Below are positions 1 to 9,163 of a DNA stretch of 37,357 bases, piece after piece. The DNA lies in assembly GCA_934394815.1 (NCBI GenBank), contig CAKRRD010000032.1, forward strand, positions 1 through 37,357, in the 5' to 3' direction. Source of the DNA: an uncultured Acetatifactor sp. GTDB lineage: Bacteria; Bacillota; Clostridia; Lachnospirales; Lachnospiraceae. Under the pieces are notes generated by a model. That model was not told the origin of the DNA and ran no database searches. It saw nothing but the letters and a program-made list of their open reading frames with translations. The position numbers and the translations under genes were made by a program. The number at the start of each line of letters is the position of its first letter. Within the stretch, counting starts at the first letter, position 1.

Positions 1-653
1 TCGTAATAGTAATCATCCTCTGTGATCAGATGATTATTCATATATCGTAATGCCTCTTTTTTCAGATTCACAAGCATCGCGTCCAGTTCATCAAAGCAGC
101 TTCCTGTATAATCCGTCTTGTCCTCCAGTTCTATGTAGATCGCCATTCTGCGTAAGATGTACACGATTTTGTCGTCCACGGTTTTCTGATACTCCAACAG
201 TTGTCTTCTGCCATCCGGCATAAAGAGATTCCACAGTGTGCCTATCCCCGCTCCGATCATAAGAATCAGAAATTCGTTGAGGATCATGGACGGACTGCAG
301 CTCTTGGCTGAAACATAATGCGTACAAAGCACTGCAATGGGAGCAATCGCTTCCTTCATGTCTAATGCCATGCAGCAAAACAGATATGGGATCAGTACAA
401 TACCGAACGCCCACACGTGATATCCGGCAAGTGGAAAGATCACTGCTGACAAGATCGTCATAATCACAAATATGATCATGCGTTTCACTGTTATCCGCAC
501 AGTTTCCTTCTTCGTATCCTGAATCGTCAGAAGAGTGATAATTCCTGCGGCATACGCAAACTGAAGCTGCATGGCTGCTGCAAGCAGTACGGCAGCTACG
601 GAGCCGGTAACATATTTGATAAGTTTTATGGTTTCGTCAGTTTTAATTTTCAT
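1..653 (-). CDS. Aromatic acid exporter (ArAE/FUSC-like) family membrane protein, partial
   Basis: The reading frame is open from an ATG at 651-653 to the left edge, giving about 217 N-terminal residues; the C-terminus is outside the window. It opens MKIKTDETIKLIKYVTGS and is followed by several hydrophobic segments within the first 150 residues (AAVLLAAAMQLQFAYAAGI, a MIIFVIMTILSAVIFPL stretch, a segment around FCCMALDMKEAIAPIAVLC and one near LILMIGAGIGTLWNLF). It then becomes polar and helical (RRQLLEYQKTVDDKIVYILRR). This is the layout of the ArAE_1 (DUF939) membrane domain, whose members are assigned as exporters of aromatic carboxylic acids; the substrate here is unknown. The ribosome binding site is weak (GAAGGAAA about 10 bases upstream). 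The family assignment is from recall of the N-terminal pattern. Confidence 0.72.
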   Translation of the reverse strand, partial: MKIKTDETIKLIKYVTGSVAAVLLAAAMQLQFAYAAGIITLLTIQDTKKETVRITVKRMIIFVIMTILSAVIFPLAGYHVWAFGIVLIPYLFCCMALDMKEAIAPIAVLCTHYVSAKSCSPSMILNEFLILMIGAGIGTLWNLFMPDGRRQLLEYQKTVDDKIVYILRRMAIYIELEDKTDYTGSCFDELDAMLVNLKKEALRYMNNHLITEDDYYY

Positions 654-674
654 AGGTATGATTTCCTTCCGTAT

Positions 675-688
675 TTATAAGCTTATAA
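675..688. promoter_or_regulatory. 14-bp perfect palindrome in exporter leader
   Basis: TTATAAGCTTATAA is a perfect palindrome 22 bases upstream of the exporter ATG. It overlaps the AT-rich stretch where a minus-strand -10 element would lie (TATAAG, with TTACAT upstream). It could be an operator, or a chance feature of AT-rich promoter DNA. Confidence 0.3.
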
Positions 689-790
689 TATATCCTATTT
701 GAAATGTAACTCCCATCCGCCCTCTGACCTGGCTGATTCCTCCCGGCTATTCCATAATCTAAAAAATATTCATAAACGCAAAACGTCCCC

Positions 791-818
791 TTGCATTCTC
801 CTCCCCACAAAGTATAAT
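791..818 (+). promoter_or_regulatory. Sigma-70-type promoter for the 80-aa protein
   Basis: TTGCAT (791-796), a 16-base spacer and TATAAT (813-818) lie 56 bases before the ATG of the small gene at 874. The perfect -10 hexamer and correct orientation support a housekeeping promoter. Confidence 0.6.
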
Positions 819-873
819 ATTGGTAAACAGTTTTTTAACCGGTATTACAACCGCATACCAAAGGAGGGTTCTT

Positions 874-1116
874 ATGAAATTAACAAAAATCGAACAGGTA
901 AATGAGTTTCTTTCTATTGTCGACAGTTGTAAAGGGGATGTTACTTTAAGATCCTTAGACGGCGATATTTTTAATTTAAAGAGCAAGCTTTCCCAGTACA
1001 TTGCCATTGCCGCTTTGCTGGGGCAGCATGGAGATGAGTTGGAATTGTTCTGCTCCGACAGCGCAGATGAAGCTAAATTTACAAATTTCCTGATGGAGAA
1101 TCCCAGCGTGTCATAA
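874..1116 (+). CDS. Small conserved protein, HPr-like in size and pattern (80 aa)
   Basis: The ATG at 874 is chosen over an in-frame upstream ATG because AAGGAGG sits at 861-867, and the longer version would begin inside the promoter. The 80-residue product (MKLTKIEQVNEFLSIVDSC...) has no signal peptide or membrane segment. Length and alternation of polar and hydrophobic stretches resemble the HPr fold, with a helix near SKLSQYIAIAALLGQHG and an acidic C-terminal half. The phosphorylatable-histidine motif of true HPr is absent: the only histidine is in LLGQHGDE. It has its own promoter and a strong terminator at 1145-1179, so it is a monocistronic unit. Similar short proteins seem common in Lachnospiraceae but I know of no established function. 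Confidence 0.8.
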   Translation: MKLTKIEQVNEFLSIVDSCKGDVTLRSLDGDIFNLKSKLSQYIAIAALLGQHGDELELFCSDSADEAKFTNFLMENPSVS

Positions 1117-1144
1117 ATCCTGTATGAATTACACCTATTATAAC

Positions 1145-1179
1145 AAAGCACTCCCGTTTGAAAATCCGGGAGTGCTTTT
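1145..1179 (+). terminator. Intrinsic terminator of the 80-aa gene
   Basis: A perfect 12-bp stem (AAAGCACTCCCG, 1145-1156, pairing with 1167-1178) with a 10-base loop ends in TTTT. It lies 28 bases after the stop codon. It may also serve the convergent acyltransferase gene, though the minus-strand T-run is poor. Confidence 0.85.
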
Positions 1180-1211
1180 ATTCATGCCAGAATCATGCAG
1201 CCTACCGCATT

Positions 1212-2249
1212 CTACAAATATTTCCGAACCCCCGGAATGCATTTCAAGAGGTTGGTAATGACAATGCCGCACAGTACACACACGCCGATCCAGAGCCAGC
1301 AGGCAAAATACTCCGGTATGATATACACCCATTTCTCCAGCAGGAAGAACAGGCGGTCCCGGAGGATCTGCTCCAACAGGTAGGTGCCGAATACGCCGCT
1401 GCCCAGAAAAGTCAGTATATTGCAAAACACTCGGTTCTGACGTTCTCCGGTGAAGATAACTCCTGCCAGAAGGTAAATTCCGAACATCAGGATCCTGTGG
1501 AACCAGTTGGCATAAGCCAGTGTCCCACTGGTCAGCAGCGCCTGGCGGTCCATAAGATAATTCACCCACAGTACCAGCACAAGTCCCGCTGCCAGTCCGA
1601 GACCGATCCATTTCCTGTTACGGCAAGTCTGCACTTTTGGAATGATCCTGCTGTCCAGAAAATATCCCATGAGCGGATAGAAGATATTCTGATCCATCAG
1701 CGGAACATTCACTCCGCTCGCTTCAAAACCACTCACCAGCTGAAACAGCGGAAGCACCAGTTGGAACAGGATTCCTACCCCAAAAAGATACCAGTAAAAT
1801 CTGTCTTCCGTGATTCCTGCTGCCATCCGCTGTAAAAAGGGCAGGATGAGCAAAAAGGACAGATAGGCATAGAGAAACCAATGCTGGGTAAGAGAACCTC
1901 CGTGATACAATGCATTGAAATACCCCTTCACCGACAGGTTCTCGCCATCTCTCAGGTAATATACCAGCACTGCCACTGCCGTAACCAGAAAAAAGCGCAG
2001 GAATCTCTTACGAAGGACCGTACTTATGCTTTCTGTTTTACGCAATAGCAATGCTCCGGAAATCATAAAGAATAAATTCACGCATCCGGCTGCCAGCGGA
2101 TAGACAAAAATCGACAGTTCGCTGCTGCGGTTCTCCTTATCCATCTGAAAATACACCAGACCGTTCACGGAAGTATGGCAATACAATACCAGAAGGATGG
2201 CCGCCACCCGGATCACCTCTATATAGATCTTTTTCTTCTGCTCTGTCAT
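1212..2249 (-). CDS. Acyltransferase family 3 membrane protein
   Basis: A 345-residue integral membrane protein with about ten hydrophobic segments. The N-terminus IEVIRVAAILLVLYCHTS is the characteristic first helix of acyltransferase-3 (OafA/NodX type) enzymes. They move acetyl, succinyl or similar groups onto sugars, peptidoglycan, lipids or antibiotics at the membrane. Helices continue through FVYPLAAGCVNLFFMISGALLL, which carries the conserved F-F-x-I-S-G pattern, to the C-terminus. The ATG at 2247-2249 follows GAGGAAAA. It is a single-gene unit with its own promoter (2295-2323). Neighbours give no clue to the acceptor. Confidence 0.82.
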   Translation of the reverse strand: MTEQKKKIYIEVIRVAAILLVLYCHTSVNGLVYFQMDKENRSSELSIFVYPLAAGCVNLFFMISGALLLRKTESISTVLRKRFLRFFLVTAVAVLVYYLRDGENLSVKGYFNALYHGGSLTQHWFLYAYLSFLLILPFLQRMAAGITEDRFYWYLFGVGILFQLVLPLFQLVSGFEASGVNVPLMDQNIFYPLMGYFLDSRIIPKVQTCRNRKWIGLGLAAGLVLVLWVNYLMDRQALLTSGTLAYANWFHRILMFGIYLLAGVIFTGERQNRVFCNILTFLGSGVFGTYLLEQILRDRLFFLLEKWVYIIPEYFACWLWIGVCVLCGIVITNLLKCIPGVRKYL

Positions 2250-2294
2250 TTTTCCTCTGCCCCGTCATTTTTCTATCATTTCTTCATTGCTTAT

Positions 2295-2323
2295 AGTATA
2301 GCGATTTTATCCTTCCTTTACAA
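2295..2323 (-). promoter_or_regulatory. Promoter of the acyltransferase gene
   Basis: On the minus strand TTGTAA (2318-2323), a 17-base spacer and TATACT (2295-2300) lie 46 bases before the acyltransferase ATG. Spacing is ideal and both hexamers are close to consensus. Confidence 0.6.
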
Positions 2324-2329
2324 GCCATA

Positions 2330-3328
2330 TTACAACAGCTGCAGGAGCCTTCGGTTCCTGTGATAACAGAAGATCCGGTCCGACAACATCTCTCCCTCTC
2401 CGTATACGGCATTGATATGCTGGATTGAAGACCGGATGCCCTGCACACCGGTACATCCTACAGGATGGATGATTGCCTCATGTACACTGGGGAAGACCAC
2501 ATAGTAGTCCCCGCCCATCTTCTCTGCCAGGATTGCTCTGACTCCCGGATAGAAGAACGCAATGGCACCATGGATCCTTGCAGTATTGGTGAGCAGATAT
2601 CCTTTTTGTCCCTCCCTGTGGTTCCACGGACTGATCCAGGTCTGCCGCCCCCCTTCCTCCGGCAGCAGGATTCCTTCGCCATAAGGGAAAAATTTTCGTC
2701 TGTCATCTCCCAGGAACAGCCGCGGCGGCATTTTACGACAGGTATTCATCAGGGCTTCCGTGATCAGCTGTTCTTCCGTAAGCTTCCAGGGCTGCACCAT
2801 CCCCCGGGACGGCTGTATGGTCAGACTGCTCCCCGACTTCTCACAGGTCAGCAGATGAAGTACCAAAGCCACATCCCCGATCTTCCGGTAGATGGCATTG
2901 CCCAGTTCCTGCCGGGAGCGTTCATAATTCACCGGCCGCACGATCATATGTCTCCTACAGACAGCATAGCTTAAATTCTCCCCGGAGAACGAAATATCTT
3001 CTTCCTCATCATTCTCCGTAAGGCCTGCCGAGATCTCCGGTAAGATGCCCTGCCATCCTTCCTGCCTGTATCGTTCATAGAAAGGCCGCACCAGCCAGTG
3101 CTGCACATATTCTCTTTTCTCCCACGTCCACAATGCACAGAGCATATCCTCCCGGATCAGCGTATGTTCTCTCCCGTACATACACCGGTTCATGATATTC
3201 ATAAGATGAACCGAAGCAGGATCCCCACATACCATCTGGCGCTCCAGCAGACGTATTGTCTTGTTCCGCGCCGTTTCCATGTTCTGCACATTCCAACGCA
3301 GTTCCTTCTTAAATTCTTCGTATGTCAT
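2330..3328 (-). CDS. DUF5688 family protein
   Basis: A 332-residue soluble protein starting MTYEEFKKELRWNVQ. The opening 'YEEFKKEL' helix, the central PVNYERSRQELGNAIYRKIGD stretch and the C-terminal segment around DYYVVFPSVHEAIIHPVG match what I recall of DUF5688, a family frequent in Lachnospiraceae, often as several paralogues per genome. No signal peptide, membrane helix or known catalytic motif is visible. The function is unknown. AGGAAGGAG precedes the start by about 11 bases. It lies between the acyltransferase (80 bases downstream) and the terminator of the NlpC/P60 operon, so it is probably transcribed alone. Confidence 0.7.
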   Translation of the reverse strand: MTYEEFKKELRWNVQNMETARNKTIRLLERQMVCGDPASVHLMNIMNRCMYGREHTLIREDMLCALWTWEKREYVQHWLVRPFYERYRQEGWQGILPEISAGLTENDEEEDISFSGENLSYAVCRRHMIVRPVNYERSRQELGNAIYRKIGDVALVLHLLTCEKSGSSLTIQPSRGMVQPWKLTEEQLITEALMNTCRKMPPRLFLGDDRRKFFPYGEGILLPEEGGRQTWISPWNHREGQKGYLLTNTARIHGAIAFFYPGVRAILAEKMGGDYYVVFPSVHEAIIHPVGCTGVQGIRSSIQHINAVYGEGEMLSDRIFCYHRNRRLLQLL

Positions 3329-3583
3329 GAATCCTCTTGGACTCCTTCCTGTCGGAACGGAACACTTTTCCGTAAAATTGCGTACAAAAATAAAAGGTAC
3401 TGTAAAAAAATCGTTGGAAATCTCGGCCGAACGGCCTATTAAGAATTCTTGTTTCAGAAATTTGCAACCTCCGAAACCACCCAGGTTCCGGATATCTCCA
3501 CCCTATCATAGATAGATCACTTTGTCTATATGCGATTTCACCAAGGATATCTTTCGTCGATTTTCACGAAGAAATGCGTTCAG
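3329..3583. other. Intergenic region, no gene seen
   Basis: About 255 bases between DUF5688 and the NlpC/P60 terminator contain no convincing gene. There is a short GGCCG-AA-CGGCC hairpin at 3425-3436. AT-rich stretches could hold the DUF5688 promoter (for example TATGAT on the minus strand near 3510), but no -35/-10 pair is convincing. I saw no riboswitch core. Confidence 0.5.
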
Positions 3584-3624
3584 AAATAAAAAAATCCCCC
3601 GTTTTCCGCGAAAACAGGGGATTT
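3584..3624 (-). terminator. Terminator of the FKBP-asnS-nlpC unit
   Basis: On the minus strand AAATCCCC-x-GTTTT pairs with AAAAC-x-GGGGATTT, followed by a long T-rich run (TTTTTTTATTT). It sits 20 bases after the NlpC/P60 stop codon. Confidence 0.85.
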
Positions 3625-3644
3625 ACAAATGTCAAATATAAAAT

Positions 3645-4898
3645 TTACACAACACGTCTCACGGCCAGGATGGGGCGGTAATTGGCATTGCTGATCTTGA
3701 TACCGGTACGCTGTGTGCTGGCATGTACGATCAGTCCGCCGCCGATATACATGGCTACATGGCCGTCGTAACAGATCAGATCTCCCGGCTGGGCACTGCT
3801 GTAGTCCACACCGGTGCCGCAGCTTCTCTGCTCGTAAGAAGTACGGGGAATACTGTAACCGAAGTCACTGTAGATGCGGTAGGTAAAACCGGAACAGTCC
3901 GCACCGTTCGTCAGGCTGGTACCTCCTGCCACATAGGGGTTACCTATGTACTGACAGGCATATTTTGCCAGACGTTTTCCCATATCACTGCCGGAGGCAC
4001 TGTCAATGACCGAGGTATAATTGGTCGTTGCATAAGTGCCGGTAGCTGCTGCGGTATTTCCCCTTTGTGACTGTGCCTGCAATTGTTTCAGCTGCTTCTG
4101 TTCCTGTTGCAGCAGAGCTTTCGCAACGGAAGCCTCCTGTCTGGCTTTCTTGATCTCCGCATCATAGTTGGCGGATTCCTGTTTTTTCTTTGCCAGCATT
4201 ACATCCAGTTCGGATTTCTGGCTTTCCAGTTCTGCCTTGTCAGCTTCCAGCTGATCCTTGTCGGCCTGCAGCTGGGTCTTCTCCTCCTCCAGCTGATTCC
4301 ACAGGGCCAGCACCTGTTCCTTGGTCTCTTCGTATTCCTGCAGCTTCTGCCGGTCATACTCGTAGACGCTCTCCACGAAGTCCATCCGGTTCAGCATGCC
4401 GCTTAAACCGCCGCCCTGTAACAGAAGATTCACATAGTTCTCCGAGGAATCGTTCTCGTACATCATGCGCATCCGGCTGACCATATCATCATGCTGCTGT
4501 TCTTCTCTGGCCTTGGCAGCATTGTACTCTTCCTGGGTCTGATCGATCTGCACCTGCTTGTCGGCCAGTTCTGTTTCCTTGGCTGTGATTTCATCCTCTT
4601 TCATGCCGATACTGGTCATGGTGTTGATGATCTCCGCATTCAGGTCATCGATCTTCTCCTGCACCAGATCCTGTTCGTCCTGCAGGGAATTGATCTGACT
4701 GTTAATATTGTTCAGCTGGTCCTGATGTTCTTTGATGTTGTTCTGTAATTCTCCTATGGAAGGAGCTGCCTGCACCGTCTCCCCGGAGGTTTCCCAGACA
4801 GAGCCGGTGGCTGTCAGCGTCACCGCTGCCAGAAGAAGGTAACATAAACACTTTCTTTTTGCTCTATTTACTTTTCTGCCGGCAGTTTTCTTCTTCAT
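3645..4898 (-). CDS. Secreted coiled-coil NlpC/P60 peptidoglycan hydrolase
   Basis: A 417-residue protein. Residues 1-45 form a basic and hydrophobic signal peptide ending ETVQA. Residues 48-275 are a long charged coiled coil rich in E, Q, K and L, and a short Ala/Thr linker follows. Residues 300-417 are an NlpC/P60 (C40) domain with Cys335 in GADCSGF, His380 in DGHVAMYIG and His392 in VHAS, matching the Cys-His-His triad. The domain cleaves peptide stems of peptidoglycan, usually D-Glu to diamino acid bonds. The PcsB-like coiled coil suggests control by a membrane partner such as FtsEX, as in other Firmicutes; this is inference. It starts 21 bases after asnS, with the operon terminator just downstream. 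Confidence 0.9.
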   Translation of the reverse strand: MKKKTAGRKVNRAKRKCLCYLLLAAVTLTATGSVWETSGETVQAAPSIGELQNNIKEHQDQLNNINSQINSLQDEQDLVQEKIDDLNAEIINTMTSIGMKEDEITAKETELADKQVQIDQTQEEYNAAKAREEQQHDDMVSRMRMMYENDSSENYVNLLLQGGGLSGMLNRMDFVESVYEYDRQKLQEYEETKEQVLALWNQLEEEKTQLQADKDQLEADKAELESQKSELDVMLAKKKQESANYDAEIKKARQEASVAKALLQQEQKQLKQLQAQSQRGNTAAATGTYATTNYTSVIDSASGSDMGKRLAKYACQYIGNPYVAGGTSLTNGADCSGFTYRIYSDFGYSIPRTSYEQRSCGTGVDYSSAQPGDLICYDGHVAMYIGGGLIVHASTQRTGIKISNANYRPILAVRRVV

Positions 4899-4919
4899 AG
4901 GTAAAATGACTCCATATAA

Positions 4920-6311
<1,392 letters not shown>

Positions 6312-6395
6312 AATTTTTCCTATCCGCACGCTGCGACGTGCTCTATCTGAACCGGCCCGCATCCTATTCGCCGGTCACATACTGTTTGGTAAAAC

Positions 6396-7493
6396 TTAAT
6401 TGTTAGTGATCTGTGCGTTCTCTACCAGATAATCCATCACCTTGTCAGTGAGGAAATACTCTCTGTAATCTTCCCTGGAGGTCTCTCCGATATACTCCTC
6501 AATGGTATCGTAACCGGCTGCCGTAGCACGATCCAGCAGAATCTGATCCAGTTCCTCATCGCTGATGTTCAGGTTCTCTCGGTTGGCTACTGCCTGTAAT
6601 GCGATATCCTGTTTTGCTGCTTCTTCGGAGTAGGCAGACAGGAAAGATGCCAGATCCTGTCCGTAATAATACTGGGTAAAGGTATCTGCGTCCACGCCGT
6701 AAGCAGACGCCATGGAGGTGATGCTGCTCTCTGCGGCATCGGAATACTTCTGTACCAGTGCCTCCGGTACAGAGGTAAAGGTATTGTTTGCCATAAACGC
6801 GTCCATAACTGCCTGCTGCACATTGCTCTCGTAGTTCTGCTGCGCATTGTCATTCAGGTAGTCATACGCATACTGGCGGAGTTCTTCCTCATTGGTCACA
6901 CCATCAATACCAAAATTGCTGATGACTTCATCACTGAATTCCCCATCCTGTGCGGGCTGAATATAATTTACCGTCACCGTAAATACCACTGCCTGTCCTG
7001 CCAGATCAGAATTTCCATAGTTCTCCGGGAATGTAAGATCCAGATCTACGGTCTCACCGGGCATCACGCCGATCAGTCCATCTTCGAATCCGGCGATAAA
7101 ATTGCCGGAACCAATGGTCAGATCATAGCCCTGATCAGTGCCGCCGTCAAATGCCACACCGTCCTTTTTGCCTTCGTAATCAATATTTACGGTGTCTCCG
7201 GTCTCCACGGCGCGATCCGTGATTCCACCGTTCTCTGCGGTAATGTTTCCATAGTATACATTGTTGACCAGAGTGTCCCACTCGTCCTCATCTACTTCCA
7301 CAGTGTCTACAGATGCTACCAGTCCCTTGTACTCGCCCAGGGTCACATATTTGTCCACATCCATATCCTTCAAAGCGGTACTGTCCGTTGCAGTTCCGGT
7401 CTCTGATCCGTTTCCTGTATCCTTTGCTCCGCAGCCGGCCAGCATGCATACGCTTAACACTGCTGCCAGAAATCCTAATGTCTTTTTCTTCAT
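6396..7493 (-). CDS. FKBP-type peptidyl-prolyl isomerase lipoprotein, trigger-factor-like
   Basis: A 365-residue exported lipoprotein: MKKKTLGFLAAVLSVCMLAGC gives a lipobox LAGC with Cys21. A Gly/Thr/Ser linker is followed by a short helical stretch and an FKBP domain at about residues 95-175 (GDTVNIDYEGKKDGVAFDGG, IAGFEDGLIGVMPGE). The remaining 190 residues are helical and resemble the trigger factor C-terminal chaperone arms. The ribosome-docking N-terminal domain of cytosolic trigger factor is missing. The likely role is folding of secreted proteins outside the membrane. Its own promoter at 7557-7585 overlaps the end of cls, and asnS and the NlpC hydrolase follow. Automatic annotation may label it trigger factor (tig), which the lipobox argues against. 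Confidence 0.88.
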   Translation of the reverse strand: MKKKTLGFLAAVLSVCMLAGCGAKDTGNGSETGTATDSTALKDMDVDKYVTLGEYKGLVASVDTVEVDEDEWDTLVNNVYYGNITAENGGITDRAVETGDTVNIDYEGKKDGVAFDGGTDQGYDLTIGSGNFIAGFEDGLIGVMPGETVDLDLTFPENYGNSDLAGQAVVFTVTVNYIQPAQDGEFSDEVISNFGIDGVTNEEELRQYAYDYLNDNAQQNYESNVQQAVMDAFMANNTFTSVPEALVQKYSDAAESSITSMASAYGVDADTFTQYYYGQDLASFLSAYSEEAAKQDIALQAVANRENLNISDEELDQILLDRATAAGYDTIEEYIGETSREDYREYFLTDKVMDYLVENAQITNN

Positions 7494-7556
7494 TGTGTTA
7501 CTTCCTATACCTTTCTATTACTGCCATGTGTGCATAAATGCATCATAGCACCGCCC

Positions 7557-7585
7557 ATTATAGCACATCCTCCGGGCTATAACAA
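7557..7585 (-). promoter_or_regulatory. Promoter of the FKBP-asnS-nlpC unit
   Basis: On the minus strand TTGTTA (7580-7585), a 17-base spacer and TATAAT (7557-7562). The -35 overlaps the cls stop codon region, so transcription restarts right at the end of cls. Confidence 0.65.
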
Positions 7586-9049
7586 GGGTGACAATAACCG
7601 GCAGATCTGCTCTTTGATACGGATTTTCAGCTTTCTGGCCACATAATAATCCCGGGTGATCTGACGGCAGACTTCCAGATCCCTGTGAAATATTTCCACC
7701 ATTTCCCACGCCTTTTTTTCATCATATACCACAGCATTTACTTCAAAATTCAACGCAAAGCTGCGGATGTCCATGTTCGCTGTTCCGTAACACAGTACTC
7801 TGTCATCCACGATCATGCCCTTGCTGTGTAGAAAACCGTTGTTATAGGTATAACAGTTGGCCCCGGCCATGACCATATCGCCAAGATAAGAATAGGTGGC
7901 CCAATAGACAAACGGGTGATCCGGCATACACGGGATCATGATATTTACTTCAATTCCGGATTTCACGGCGATCATCAGCGCATTCAGTATCGCCTCATCC
8001 GGGATAAAATACGGCGTCTGGATATAGATGCTTTTTTGTGCCTTGTTGATCAGACGCAGATAATTGTCATGGATCTGCTGGGTCGTCTTATCCGGTCCAC
8101 TGCTGATGATCTGCATATCACAGAAATCCCTCGTACCGGCTTCGATCCCCCGGAACAGTTCCGGGCGCAAAAACAGGTTCTCTCCTGCCGCATAATTCCA
8201 GTCTAAAATAAATCGCACCTGGAGCCCCAGTACCGCACTGCCGCGGATCCGCAGATGAGTATCTCTCCAGTGTCCGAACTTTTCATCCAGATCAATATAT
8301 TCCTTCCCGACATTAAATCCGCCCACATAAGCCACTTTATTGTCAACGACCACAATTTTCCTGTGGTTGCGGTAATTGATACGAAGCTGAAATCTCCGTA
8401 GGATCGCCGGGAAAAATTCCGCGGTCTGCACGCCCTTTTCGTTCAGCCATTTCCAGTAGCTGTGCCGCACGGAACGACAGCCCATGGCATCGAACAGAAC
8501 CCGGACCTCCACGCCCTGCGCCGCCTTCTCGATCAGAATATCCTTGATCTGATTGAATAATACGTCATTTTTAATAATGTAGTATTGGATATGGATAAAT
8601 TGCTCCGCATTCCGCAGATCTTCCATCAGTGCCCGGAACTTCTCATTGCCGTCGATGAAGATATCCACATCGTTGTCCTTCGTCAGCATGGCTTCTCCGG
8701 CCTCCAGATTATACATGACCAAATCCTCATACCCCCGGATATTTTCATCCAGCTCCTGGACATCCCGGGATCTCAGCCGGTACTCCTGCTGTCTTATATC
8801 TTTACTGATGTGATCCTCCACCTCTTTGATCCGGAACATTTTCCGCTTGTGCATATCCTGTCCCAGGAACAGATAGAACACGAATCCCAGTACCGGTATA
8901 AAATACAACAAAAGCAGCCATGCCCACACGCTCTTCGGATCCCGTCGCTGGAAAAACACAATGACAATAGCAAACAGCATATTAAAAAATACCAGGTGGC
9001 TGCAGAAAAAATCTATTCCTGTTTTTATGATCTCAAATGCTTCGTCCAT
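7577..9049 (-). CDS. cls: Cardiolipin synthase
   Basis: Membrane phospholipase-D-family enzyme that joins two phosphatidylglycerols to cardiolipin and glycerol. The start at 9047-9049 (MDEAFEIIK, GGAGGG five bases upstream) gives 490 residues; a longer frame would begin upstream of the promoter. Two N-terminal membrane helices (about residues 18-34 and 40-62) are followed by two HKD motifs: His229-Lys231-Asp236 in NHRKIVVVDNKVAYVGG, and His408-Lys410-Asp415 in LHSKGMIVDDRVLCYGT. Length and layout match Firmicutes Cls. It appears to have its own promoter (9067-9095) overlapping the T-run of the ABC operon terminator. Confidence 0.94.
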   Translation of the reverse strand: MDEAFEIIKTGIDFFCSHLVFFNMLFAIVIVFFQRRDPKSVWAWLLLLYFIPVLGFVFYLFLGQDMHKRKMFRIKEVEDHISKDIRQQEYRLRSRDVQELDENIRGYEDLVMYNLEAGEAMLTKDNDVDIFIDGNEKFRALMEDLRNAEQFIHIQYYIIKNDVLFNQIKDILIEKAAQGVEVRVLFDAMGCRSVRHSYWKWLNEKGVQTAEFFPAILRRFQLRINYRNHRKIVVVDNKVAYVGGFNVGKEYIDLDEKFGHWRDTHLRIRGSAVLGLQVRFILDWNYAAGENLFLRPELFRGIEAGTRDFCDMQIISSGPDKTTQQIHDNYLRLINKAQKSIYIQTPYFIPDEAILNALMIAVKSGIEVNIMIPCMPDHPFVYWATYSYLGDMVMAGANCYTYNNGFLHSKGMIVDDRVLCYGTANMDIRSFALNFEVNAVVYDEKKAWEMVEIFHRDLEVCRQITRDYYVARKLKIRIKEQICRLLSPLL

Positions 9050-9066
9050 AAATACCCTCCGGACAT

Positions 9067-9095
9067 AGTATAGCATATCACGGTGAACAGAAAAA
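9067..9095 (-). promoter_or_regulatory. Candidate promoter of cls
   Basis: Minus-strand TATACT at 9067-9072, with TTTTTC 17 bases upstream at 9090-9095. The -35 is poor and coincides with the T-run of the preceding terminator. Transcription would start about 10 bases before the ribosome binding site. Confidence 0.4.
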
Positions 9096-9129
9096 GACTG
9101 AAGATAAACTCCTTCTTTATCTTCAGTCT
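9091..9129 (-). terminator. Terminator of the sugar ABC transporter operon
   Basis: A perfect 14-bp stem (AGACTGAAGATAAA, 9095-9108, with 9116-9129) and a 7-base loop, followed on the minus strand by TTTTTC. It lies 35 bases after the last permease gene. Confidence 0.85.
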
Positions 9130-9163
9130 CTTGCATACTTAAATTTGATCACTTATTTAAAGT

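Noticed and set aside
1158..1835. 225-residue plus-strand open frame
   Set aside because: It is wholly antisense to the acyltransferase gene, rich in His, Gln and Pro, and has no ribosome binding site or recognisable motif.
4000..4760. Repeated Gln/Glu/Lys-coding DNA as a possible tandem repeat
   Set aside because: The periodicity comes from coiled-coil heptads in the NlpC/P60 protein, not from DNA repeats.
6312..6395. T-box leader for asnS
   Set aside because: Only 84 bases separate asnS from the upstream gene, and there is no specifier loop, T-box sequence or terminator hairpin.
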